DNA from: an uncultured Campylobacter sp.
GTDB taxonomy: Bacteria > Campylobacterota > Campylobacteria > Campylobacterales > Campylobacteraceae
NCBI RefSeq assembly: GCF_938030785.1
Contig: NZ_CALHIK010000068.1
Location: 1-12,538, forward strand
Reading direction: 5' to 3'
Length of the DNA stretch: 12,538 nucleotides
Below the pieces are notes generated by a model. It worked only from the letters and a program-made list of their open reading frames with translations, made no database searches and was not told the DNA's origin. Of this stretch, positions 6,281 to 12,538 are shown one piece after another. Each line of letters begins with the position of its first letter. The stretch's first letter is position 1. The position numbers and the translations under genes were made by a program.

Positions 6281-7414
6281 TTGCTGGTTCACATCTGCTG
6301 CTCGGTCGATTGCGATTATTTTTTGCGCCGCTTAAAAGAGCTCACGCAAGAGCCGCTAATAGGCTATTTCTACGATCCAAACATCCACCCCTACGGCGAA
6401 TATGTTCTTAGAATGCACGACGCAAAGCGGGTTTGCGAGAATTTAGGGATTAAATTTATCCCGGGCGAGTATAATTTGCAGGGCTGGCTAGACGGTGTGC
6501 GCGGGCTTGAAAATGAGCCCGAAAAGGGCGCGCGCTGCGAGTTTTGCTTTGATTTTCGCATGCAAAAAACAGCCGAGCTCGCGCTAAGTTTGGGCGAACT
6601 CAAAATCACTACGACGCTTCTTATGAGTCCCAAAAAATCGTACCCTCAGCTTTGCGCCTCATTGCAGCGCATTTGTGAGCGCTACGGACTGGAGTTTATC
6701 GCGCCCGATTTTCGCAAAAACGGCGGCACGAACGAGCAGTTTGCGCTCGCGAAAAAAGACGCGCTGTATCATCAAAACTACTGCGGCTGCATCTATGCAC
6801 TTGCGGCGCAGCGGAATGATCAACGAAAGGCCGAGCGAAATTCGGGCGGAAGTCTGACGACGGATTTGAAGCGAAATTTAGCCCAAGGCGCCGAAATTTA
6901 CGAGCTAATGTCGTCTATCGATCGGCAGATCCTGCCCGCTTCGGTAGAGGAGAAATTGAAATTTTACAAAAAGCTTTGTGCGCTTGAAAGAAAAGGGGTT
7001 AAATTTAGCGTGCTGCGCGATCGATTTTTAAACTACCGCTTGTTGCGCGCATGGATTAAATTTGACGGGCGTGTAGTGCCCTCGTTTGTGCTATTTGGCT
7101 CGCATTTTATGCGCGAAAACGTAAAATTTAGCATAGAGCGCGAGTGCGAAATTTTTTGCAGCGACAAGGGCGAGATTAAAATTTTAAGCCTGGCGAAATT
7201 TAACGAAATTTCAAGATCAAATTTCAAAAGCGTATCCGAAATGCTAAAAAACCCGCCGAGTCTAGCGCGCCAAAATAAAACTCGCGCCGCCCTGTGCGCT
7301 GCGGGCTCGCTCTCGCCGATCATCGTCACGGACGAGATAAGAGCCGCCAAAGTTCAAATTTACGGGCTCTCGCGCATATTTTTAGACGTTAGGGAAATTT
7401 TAGTAAGAATTTGA
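6281..7414 (+). CDS. queH: Epoxyqueuosine reductase QueH (DUF208) with long C-terminal extension
   Basis: QueH performs the last step of queuosine synthesis, reducing epoxyqueuosine in the tRNA wobble position to queuosine; it is a metalloenzyme unrelated to QueG. The N-terminal half (about 1-180) has the family motifs: HICCSVD with Cys6-Cys7, YDPNIHPYGEY (31-41), CEFCFDFRM with Cys86 and Cys89, TTTLLMSPKK (110-119), and NYCGCIY with Cys168 and Cys170. These cysteines are the expected metal ligands. Residues about 180-377 form an extension I cannot assign; similar long forms exist, as I recall, in Helicobacter and other Campylobacter. The start is TTG at 6281: a TAA lies two codons upstream in frame, the protein must begin before HICC, and AAAGGG lies about nine bases upstream. 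It is divergent from the DUF748 gene and sits 33 bases before fabZ. Confidence 0.88.
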   Translation: MLVHICCSVDCDYFLRRLKELTQEPLIGYFYDPNIHPYGEYVLRMHDAKRVCENLGIKFIPGEYNLQGWLDGVRGLENEPEKGARCEFCFDFRMQKTAELALSLGELKITTTLLMSPKKSYPQLCASLQRICERYGLEFIAPDFRKNGGTNEQFALAKKDALYHQNYCGCIYALAAQRNDQRKAERNSGGSLTTDLKRNLAQGAEIYELMSSIDRQILPASVEEKLKFYKKLCALERKGVKFSVLRDRFLNYRLLRAWIKFDGRVVPSFVLFGSHFMRENVKFSIERECEIFCSDKGEIKILSLAKFNEISRSNFKSVSEMLKNPPSLARQNKTRAALCAAGSLSPIIVTDEIRAAKVQIYGLSRIFLDVREILVRI

Positions 7415-7420
7415 TAAGAT
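7412..7420 (+). promoter_or_regulatory. Possible extended -10 upstream of fabZ
   Basis: TGATAAGAT overlaps the queH stop codon and has the layout TG-N-TAAGAT, four of six matches to the consensus hexamer. It lies about 30 bases upstream of the fabZ ATG and could give the fabZ-carB run its own promoter. The region is simply AT-rich, so this could be chance. Confidence 0.25.
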
Positions 7421-7447
7421 TCTAAAATTTCTAAAAAAGGCAGATCA

Positions 7448-7897
7448 ATGATAGATATAAACGAAATCCTCTCCATCCTACCTCATCGTTTTCCGTTTTT
7501 GCTGATAGATCGCGTCGAAGAGCTCAGCATAGGCGAAAGTATAAAGGCCTATAAAAACGTAACCTACAACGAGCAGATCTTTCAGGGCCACTTCCCCGGC
7601 CATCCGATCTATCCGGGCGTTATGATAATCGAGGGCTTAGCGCAGGCAGGCGGCGTGCTGGCGTTTAAGAGCATGGAGAAAGACGGCGCCAATTTAAGCG
7701 ATAAAGTCGTGTATTTTATGAGTATCGATAACGCTAAATTTAGAAACCCGGTCCGCCCCGGCGACAAGCTTGAGTATCGTATCAGCGTAATCAAACACCG
7801 CGGACGCATCTGGGTGCTAAAGGGCGAAGCCTACATCAACGACGGCGCCACACTGGCCGCGCAGGCTGAACTTCAAGCGATGATAATGGATAAATGA
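7448..7897 (+). CDS. fabZ: 3-hydroxyacyl-[ACP] dehydratase FabZ
   Basis: FabZ removes water from beta-hydroxyacyl-ACP to give trans-2-enoyl-ACP in the type II fatty-acid cycle, and uses the same hydroxyacyl-ACP pool as LpxA. The 149-residue protein is a complete single hot-dog domain. LPHRFPFLLIDR (11-22) is the family's N-terminal motif. GHFPGHPIYPGVMIIEGLAQ (47-66) holds the catalytic pair: His48 (E. coli His54) and Glu62 (E. coli Glu68), with the Glu on the central helix. The ATG at 7448 has AAAAAAGG nine bases upstream. The stop codon overlaps the lpxA start (ATGA), so the two enzymes that share a substrate pool are probably translationally coupled. Confidence 0.97.
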   Translation: MIDINEILSILPHRFPFLLIDRVEELSIGESIKAYKNVTYNEQIFQGHFPGHPIYPGVMIIEGLAQAGGVLAFKSMEKDGANLSDKVVYFMSIDNAKFRNPVRPGDKLEYRISVIKHRGRIWVLKGEAYINDGATLAAQAELQAMIMDK

Positions 7898-8685
7898 TGG
7901 CTAAAGTTCACCACACGGCGATTATTGAGGACGGCGCGCAGATCGGAGCCGAGGTTGTGATCGAGCCGTATGCTTTCATAAGCGCGCAGGCGAAAATCGG
8001 CGACGGCTGCACGATCAAGCAGGGGGCGCGCATCGTCGGCGATACGCAAATCGGCGAGGGCTCTAAAATTTTTTCATACGCGATCGTGGGCGAAATCCCG
8101 CAGGATATGAGTTTTAAGCAGGGCGAGCGAACGGGGCTAATCATCGGCAAAAACGCTACGATTCACGAGTTTTGCACAATCAGCTCGGGCTCGCATAAGG
8201 GTGACGGATTTACGCGCATCGGCGATAATCTCTTTATGATGGCGTATTGCCACATCGCGCACGATTGCGTGCTGGGAAGCAACATAATCCTAGCCAACAA
8301 CGCCACGCTCGCAGGCCACGTCGTAATGGGCGATTATGCCGTTATCGGCGGGCTTACCCCCGTACATCAGTTCGTCCAAATCGGCGAGAGCTGCATGATC
8401 GCGGGGGCTAGCGCGCTTAGTCAGGACGTGGTGCCGTTTTGCCTAGCCGAGGGAAATCGCGCCTATATCCGCGGGCTAAATTTAACGGGCATCCGCCGCC
8501 GCTTCGATAAAGAGACGGTCGAGACGATAAATCGGGCGTATAAATTTTTATTCAACCAAGGCACGGGCTTAAAGGAGCAGGCGCAAATTTTATTAAACGA
8601 AACGAGCGATCAAAACGTGCGCAAGATGTGCGAGTTTATAATCAACACAAAACGCGGAATTCCGCTAGATAAAGGTAAAATTTAA
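7894..8685 (+). CDS. lpxA: UDP-N-acetylglucosamine O-acyltransferase LpxA
   Basis: LpxA transfers a 3-hydroxyacyl chain from ACP to UDP-GlcNAc, the first step of lipid A synthesis in the cytoplasm. The 263-residue protein is complete. Residues about 5-190 show the imperfect hexapeptide rhythm of a left-handed beta helix (GAQIGAEVVIEPYAFI, IGDGCTIKQGARIVGDTQIG). AYCHIAHDCVLGSN (117-130) contains His120 and His123; His123 aligns with the E. coli catalytic base His125. The C-terminal 70 residues are helical (IRRRFDKETVETINRAYKFL), as in the family. Two ATGs occur back to back at 7894 and 7897; I report the first, but the second (MAKVHH) is equally possible. The start overlaps the fabZ stop by four bases, and the TAA shares one base with the clpX ATG. 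Confidence 0.97.
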   Translation: MMAKVHHTAIIEDGAQIGAEVVIEPYAFISAQAKIGDGCTIKQGARIVGDTQIGEGSKIFSYAIVGEIPQDMSFKQGERTGLIIGKNATIHEFCTISSGSHKGDGFTRIGDNLFMMAYCHIAHDCVLGSNIILANNATLAGHVVMGDYAVIGGLTPVHQFVQIGESCMIAGASALSQDVVPFCLAEGNRAYIRGLNLTGIRRRFDKETVETINRAYKFLFNQGTGLKEQAQILLNETSDQNVRKMCEFIINTKRGIPLDKGKI

Positions 8686-9923
8686 TGGCAAATAAGTGCA
8701 GTTTTTGCGGTGAGACGGGCGCAGACGGGCGTCGTATCTATCCTAACGACAACGGTACGGCGGCTATCTGCAGCTATTGTATCGATATGGCATACGCCGC
8801 TATCCACGGCAGCGAAGGTCAAAATGAGGCGGTACAAAATCAAAATAAAGAGATCGATTTCGAGGCTATCAAGCCAAAGGCGCTGATGGAGGTTCTAAAC
8901 CGCTACGTCATCGGTCAGGAGCGCGCTAAGAAAATTTTTAGCGTCGGCGTTTACAACCACTATAAAAGAATTTTCAGGCAGACCGACGCGCAGGGCGACG
9001 ACACCGAAATTTCAAAATCAAATATCTTGCTTATCGGCCCTACCGGCAGCGGCAAGACGCTTATGGCGCAGACTTTGGCGAAATTTTTGGACGTGCCGAT
9101 CGCCATTAGCGACGCTACGAGCCTAACGGAAGCGGGCTACGTCGGCGAGGACGTAGAAAACATCCTCACCCGCCTTTTGCAGGCTGCGGACGGCGACGTA
9201 GAGAAGGCGCAGCGCGGTATCGTATTCGTAGACGAGATCGATAAGATCGCGCGAATGAGCGAAAATCGCAGCATCACGCGCGACGTAAGCGGTGAAGGGG
9301 TACAGCAAGCGCTACTTAAAATCATCGAAGGAAGCGTCGTAAATATCCCGCCGAAGGGCGGTCGCAAGCATCCAAATCAGGACTTTATCCAGATCGATAC
9401 TACTAATATCCTATTCGTCTGCGGCGGCGCATTCGACGGGCTAAACGAGATCATCAACCGCCGTATCGGGCAGAACGTGCTTGGATTTAACCAAACAAAG
9501 CGCAGCAAGAAAGAGAGTTTAAATTTACTAAACATGGTCGAGGCCGACGATCTGGTGCATTACGGCATAATCCCCGAGCTCATCGGGCGATTGCACGTAG
9601 TGGCTACGCTAAATGAGATCGACGAAAAGGCTATGGTTAGAATTTTAACCGAGCCGAAAAACGCGATCTTAAAGCAATATCAAAAGCTCTTTGCGATAGA
9701 CGGCGCAAATTTAAAATTTGATGGCGACGCGCTAAGAGAGGTCGCGAGCCTTGCGATCAAGCGCAAAACCGGTGCGCGCGGACTTCGCAGCATAATCGAG
9801 GAGATCATGATCGATATTATGTTTGATCTGCCTGAGCTTAAGGGCTATGACGTCATCATCTCGAAAGAGGTCGTAGACGGCGTCTCTAAGCCGATACTTG
9901 TAAAACAAAATTTAACTGCATAA
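8685..9923 (+). CDS. clpX: ATP-dependent Clp protease ATP-binding subunit ClpX
   Basis: ClpX is the AAA+ unfoldase that recognises tagged substrates and feeds them into ClpP. The 412-residue protein is complete. It begins with the C4 zinc-binding dimerisation domain (Cys5, Cys8, Cys29, Cys32), then a short Gln/Asn-rich linker (about 43-57). Walker A is GPTGSGKT (118-125) and Walker B is IVFVDEID with Asp183-Glu184. The substrate-gripping pore loop is GYVG (151-154) and the RKH loop is 227-229. The ClpP-docking tripeptide is LGF (266-268), where E. coli has IGF. Sensor 2 is GARG with Arg365. The ATG shares one base with the lpxA stop (TAATG), so translation is probably coupled to lpxA. ClpP is not encoded in the window. 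Confidence 0.98.
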   Translation: MANKCSFCGETGADGRRIYPNDNGTAAICSYCIDMAYAAIHGSEGQNEAVQNQNKEIDFEAIKPKALMEVLNRYVIGQERAKKIFSVGVYNHYKRIFRQTDAQGDDTEISKSNILLIGPTGSGKTLMAQTLAKFLDVPIAISDATSLTEAGYVGEDVENILTRLLQAADGDVEKAQRGIVFVDEIDKIARMSENRSITRDVSGEGVQQALLKIIEGSVVNIPPKGGRKHPNQDFIQIDTTNILFVCGGAFDGLNEIINRRIGQNVLGFNQTKRSKKESLNLLNMVEADDLVHYGIIPELIGRLHVVATLNEIDEKAMVRILTEPKNAILKQYQKLFAIDGANLKFDGDALREVASLAIKRKTGARGLRSIIEEIMIDIMFDLPELKGYDVIISKEVVDGVSKPILVKQNLTA

Positions 9924-9934
9924 ATTTAAGGGGG
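9922..9934 (+). promoter_or_regulatory. Strong ribosome-binding site of mreB with adjoining AAATTT
   Basis: AAATTTAAGGGGG lies four bases upstream of the mreB ATG at 9939 and begins within the clpX stop codon. Its G-run is a strong Shine-Dalgarno sequence and fits the high level of MreB a cell needs. The same AAATTT plus Shine-Dalgarno arrangement precedes dapB, purF and the MNT gene. Confidence 0.65.
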
Positions 9935-9938
9935 ATAA

Positions 9939-10973
9939 ATGTTACTTGATTCGATTCTAGGATTATTTTCAAGGGATATGGGCATCGATTTAGGCACGGC
10001 AAACACGCTGGTGCTACTAAAAGATAAAGGCATCATCATCAACGAGCCGAGCGTCGTAGCGGTACAAAATGAGCGCTACGGCAAGCAAAGAATCATCGCC
10101 GTGGGCGCCGAAGCCAAAGAGATGCTCGGACGAACTCCAGGCGACATCGAAGCGGTGCGCCCGATGAAGGACGGCGTTATCGCGGATTTTGATATGACGG
10201 AGAAGATGATTAGGTATTTTATCGAAAAGACCCACAAGCGCCGCTTTTTCGTAAGCCCGCGCATCATCATCTCGGTTCCTTACGGGCTAACTCAGGTCGA
10301 GCGCAAAGCCGTGCGAGAAAGCGCGATGATAGCGGGTGCGCGCGAGGTTTATCTAATCGAAGAGCCGATGGCTGCGGCGATTGGTGCGGGGCTTCCGGTA
10401 AATGAAGCGCGCGGCTCGTTGGTCGTAGATATCGGCGGCGGTACCACCGAGATCGGCGTTATCTCTTTAGGCGGTATCATCAGCGCCAAATCCGTCCGCG
10501 TCGCGGGCGATAAGATCGATGCGAGTATCGTTAACTACGTCAAGGAAAAATATAGCCTGCTTATATCCGAGCGCGCGGCTGAGGAGATTAAGATTAAGAT
10601 CGGCACGGCGGTGCAGCAGCAAAAAGATCTAACCTATGCCGTTAAAGGAAAAGATCAGATCAGCGGGCTTTTAAGCTCGGTCGATCTTACGAGCGAAGAC
10701 GTAAGAGAGGCGATTAAAGATTCGATAAGAGAGATCGCGGACGCGCTGAAATTCGTGCTAGAAAGCATACAACCCGAAGTCGCAGCCGATATCGTCGAAA
10801 ACGGCGTCGTGCTAACGGGCGGCGGCGCGCTCATTCGAGGATTAGATAAGTATCTAAGCGACACGGTGAAGCTTCCGGTTTTTGTAGCAGATGAGCCGCT
10901 TCTGTGCGTCGCAAACGGCACCGGCAAAGCCCTAGAAGAGATTAAAACGCTAAAACAAACGGCAAATGACTAA
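9939..10973 (+). CDS. mreB: Rod shape-determining actin homologue MreB
   Basis: MreB forms short membrane-bound filaments that organise the side-wall peptidoglycan machinery. The 344-residue protein is full length. An amphipathic N-terminus (MLLDSILGLF) probably attaches it to the membrane. The actin-fold nucleotide motifs are all present: phosphate-1 DLGTANT (17-23), EEPMAAAIG (141-149) with the putative hydrolytic Glu, phosphate-2 DIGGGTT (164-170), and the adenosine motif LTGGGALIRGLD (292-303). It is 15 bases after clpX and overlaps mreC by eight bases, so MreB and MreC are probably made together. Unlike the other larger genes in the window, it contains no AAATTT word that I could find over its 1035 bases, which may reflect stricter codon selection. 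Confidence 0.98.
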   Translation: MLLDSILGLFSRDMGIDLGTANTLVLLKDKGIIINEPSVVAVQNERYGKQRIIAVGAEAKEMLGRTPGDIEAVRPMKDGVIADFDMTEKMIRYFIEKTHKRRFFVSPRIIISVPYGLTQVERKAVRESAMIAGAREVYLIEEPMAAAIGAGLPVNEARGSLVVDIGGGTTEIGVISLGGIISAKSVRVAGDKIDASIVNYVKEKYSLLISERAAEEIKIKIGTAVQQQKDLTYAVKGKDQISGLLSSVDLTSEDVREAIKDSIREIADALKFVLESIQPEVAADIVENGVVLTGGGALIRGLDKYLSDTVKLPVFVADEPLLCVANGTGKALEEIKTLKQTAND

Positions 10974-11715
10974 TCTCAAACTGCTTCTAGTCGCAGTCTT
11001 GTTAGTGGCCGTTTCGCTTACGTTCGGCTCATATATCCACGGTAAATTTATCGGATTTTCCGGCGGAATTTTAGAGGTGTATTACGGCGTAAGCGGCAGG
11101 ATTAAAAGCGCGGTGAACGAGCATTTTAACCAAGCCGAGACGATTAAGGCTCTACGAGAAGAAAATGCCGAGCTGAAAAAATCGGCGATGTTGCTTAGCA
11201 CGTTCGCGGGCGAGCTCAATAAAATTTTGATCGATAAAAATAGCTCCGTTTACGAGCCCAAGGTTCAGCTCGTAAAGGCGATGAGCTATGCAAATTTAAA
11301 CGACTACAACAAATTCTTCGTAAATTTTGAAAATTTTAACCCGAGCAAGGTTTACGGTCTGATTAGCGAGGGCAAGACCGCAGGAATTTTAGTGAATAAA
11401 GACGGGCGCCCGCTTGCGATCTTGCAGCGCGACGAAAAGAGCAACTTCTCCGTTTTCATAGGAGATGCTCAAATTCCGGGCGTCGCGGGCGGCGAAAAAA
11501 ACGAGCTCGTAGTCAGATACATCCCGCAATGGCTTGACCCCAAGGTGGGCGACGAGGTTTTTACGAGCGGGAAAGATGAAATTTTCTTTGCCGGCGTGCC
11601 TGTGGGGAAGGTCAAAGAGATTCAAAACGGAAAGTTATACAAAAGCGCCGTACTGGAGCCATACGTGAATCCGAGTATGCCGGCGTTTTTGTATGTCGTT
11701 ACAAAGGAAAATTGA
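10966..11715 (+). CDS. mreC: Rod shape-determining protein MreC
   Basis: MreC is a bitopic inner-membrane protein that links MreB filaments in the cytoplasm to the periplasmic cell-wall synthases (PBP2/RodA). The 249-residue protein has one transmembrane segment (about 4-24). A coiled coil follows (about 55-88, ETIKALREENAELKKSAM), which drives dimerisation, then the beta-rich periplasmic domain. The conserved C-terminal motif GDEVFTSGKDEIFFAGVPVG (195-214) is typical of MreC. The start lies within the last codons of mreB (eight-base overlap). The TGA overlaps the carB ATG by one base (TGATG). No mreD follows. In C. jejuni I recall one more small gene between mreC and carB, which is absent here. 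Confidence 0.95.
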   Translation: MTNLKLLLVAVLLVAVSLTFGSYIHGKFIGFSGGILEVYYGVSGRIKSAVNEHFNQAETIKALREENAELKKSAMLLSTFAGELNKILIDKNSSVYEPKVQLVKAMSYANLNDYNKFFVNFENFNPSKVYGLISEGKTAGILVNKDGRPLAILQRDEKSNFSVFIGDAQIPGVAGGEKNELVVRYIPQWLDPKVGDEVFTSGKDEIFFAGVPVGKVKEIQNGKLYKSAVLEPYVNPSMPAFLYVVTKEN

Positions 11716-12538
11716 TGCCCAAAAGAGATGATATTAAGACGATTTTGCTGATCGGCAGCGGCCCTATCGTAATCGGCCAGGCGTGCGAGTTTGACTACAG
11801 CGGTACGCAGGCGGCTAAGACGCTAAAGAGCCTCGGATATCGCGTAGTGCTAATAAACTCTAACCCCGCTACCATTATGACCGATCCCGATTTTGCCGAC
11901 GCTACCTATATCGAGCCGATCACCAAAGAGAGCATTTTGCGTATCATAAAGCGCGAGGGCGTCGATGCGATCCTGCCTACTATGGGCGGACAGGTCGCGC
12001 TAAACGTCGCGATGGAGGCTTACGAAAGCGGCGAGCTAGCGGAGGTGAAATTTCTAGGCGCCAACCCCGAAGCGATCAAAAAGGGCGAGGATAGGGTAAA
12101 ATTTAAAGAGGCGATGATTAAGATCGGAATGGATCTGCCTAAATCCAAATACGCTTACAATATCGAAGAGGCGATGGTTGCTGCAAATGAGATCGGCTTT
12201 CCGCTCATTATCCGCGCTAGCTACACCCTAGGCGGCGCAGGCAGCGGCGTGGCGTACAATATCGACGAGTTTAAAGAGGTCGCGCAAAACGGGCTAGACG
12301 TGAGCCCTATAAATGAAATTTTGATCGAAGAGAGCTTGCTTGGATGGAAAGAGTTCGAAATGGAGGTGATCCGCGATCATAAGGACAACTGCATCATCGT
12401 CTGCTCGATCGAAAATTTCGACCCGATGGGCGTGCATACGGGAGATTCCATCACGGTTGCGCCCGCTCTAACGCTCACCGATAAAGAATATCAGGCGATG
12501 CGCGACGCGAGTTTTAAAATTTTACGCGAGATCGGCGT
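11715..12538 (+). CDS. carB: Carbamoyl-phosphate synthase large subunit CarB, 5' part only
   Basis: CarB makes carbamoyl phosphate from bicarbonate, ammonia (delivered by the glutaminase subunit CarA) and two ATP, feeding pyrimidine and arginine synthesis. The window holds 274 codons of a family usually near 1080 residues, ending inside the first ATP-grasp half at the right edge. Visible motifs are IGSGPIVIGQACEFDYSGTQ near residues 13-32, the NSNPATIMTDP segment around 50-60, TMGGQVALN near 90-100, and the ATP-grasp elements RASYTLGGAGSGVAYN (about 170-185) and ENFDPMGVHTGDSITVAP (about 235-252). No truncation or frameshift is seen up to the edge. The ATG overlaps the mreC stop by one base with AAAGGA upstream, so it probably depends on the same transcript. 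CarA is not in the window. Confidence 0.96.
   Translation, partial: MPKRDDIKTILLIGSGPIVIGQACEFDYSGTQAAKTLKSLGYRVVLINSNPATIMTDPDFADATYIEPITKESILRIIKREGVDAILPTMGGQVALNVAMEAYESGELAEVKFLGANPEAIKKGEDRVKFKEAMIKIGMDLPKSKYAYNIEEAMVAANEIGFPLIIRASYTLGGAGSGVAYNIDEFKEVAQNGLDVSPINEILIEESLLGWKEFEMEVIRDHKDNCIIVCSIENFDPMGVHTGDSITVAPALTLTDKEYQAMRDASFKILREIG

Overview
The window looks like chromosomal DNA from a mid-GC member of Campylobacterota, most likely Campylobacter in the C. gracilis / C. showae / C. rectus / C. curvus range. The reasons are protein similarity and gene order: fabZ-lpxA-clpX-mreB-mreC-carB, and dapB next to purF, match the order I recall from Campylobacter jejuni. Coding DNA is fairly GC-rich but carries very many AAATTT words. 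The species cannot be fixed from the sequence alone. Gene density is very high, and no stretch longer than about 70 bases lacks a gene.

Left half (1-6215), all on the minus strand, read from right to left: a long DUF748 / AsmA-like membrane-anchored periplasmic protein; dapB (lysine and diaminopimelate synthesis) behind its own likely promoter; a two-gene HEPN/MNT toxin-antitoxin module (mntA-like antitoxin, then hepT-like toxin); and purF (first committed step of purine synthesis), which runs off the left edge with at most a few codons missing. The toxin-antitoxin pair is the one clearly accessory element. It sits between two housekeeping genes, its GC content is far below theirs, and it is joined to purF by a ribosome-binding site overlapping the toxin stop codon.

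A 65-base divergent intergenic region (6216-6280) separates the halves.

Right half (6281-12538), all on the plus strand: a QueH-type epoxyqueuosine reductase (tRNA queuosine synthesis) with a long C-terminal extension and a TTG start, then a compact chain fabZ, lpxA, clpX, mreB, mreC, carB (5' part only). Four junctions in this chain overlap by 1 to 8 bases (fabZ/lpxA, lpxA/clpX, mreB/mreC, mreC/carB), which suggests one transcript with translational coupling. It links fatty-acid and lipid A synthesis, the ClpXP unfoldase, the cell-shape proteins MreB and MreC, and carbamoyl-phosphate synthesis for pyrimidines and arginine.

Most of the window is ordinary core genome. Points worth a second look are the HEPN/MNT insertion inside the dapB-purF run, the extreme abundance of AAATTT (about 88 by hand count, none in mreB), its recurrence directly upstream of Shine-Dalgarno sequences, the unexplained C-terminal half of QueH, and the architecture of the DUF748 protein. 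I found no RNA genes, CRISPR arrays, insertion sequences or clear rho-independent terminators.
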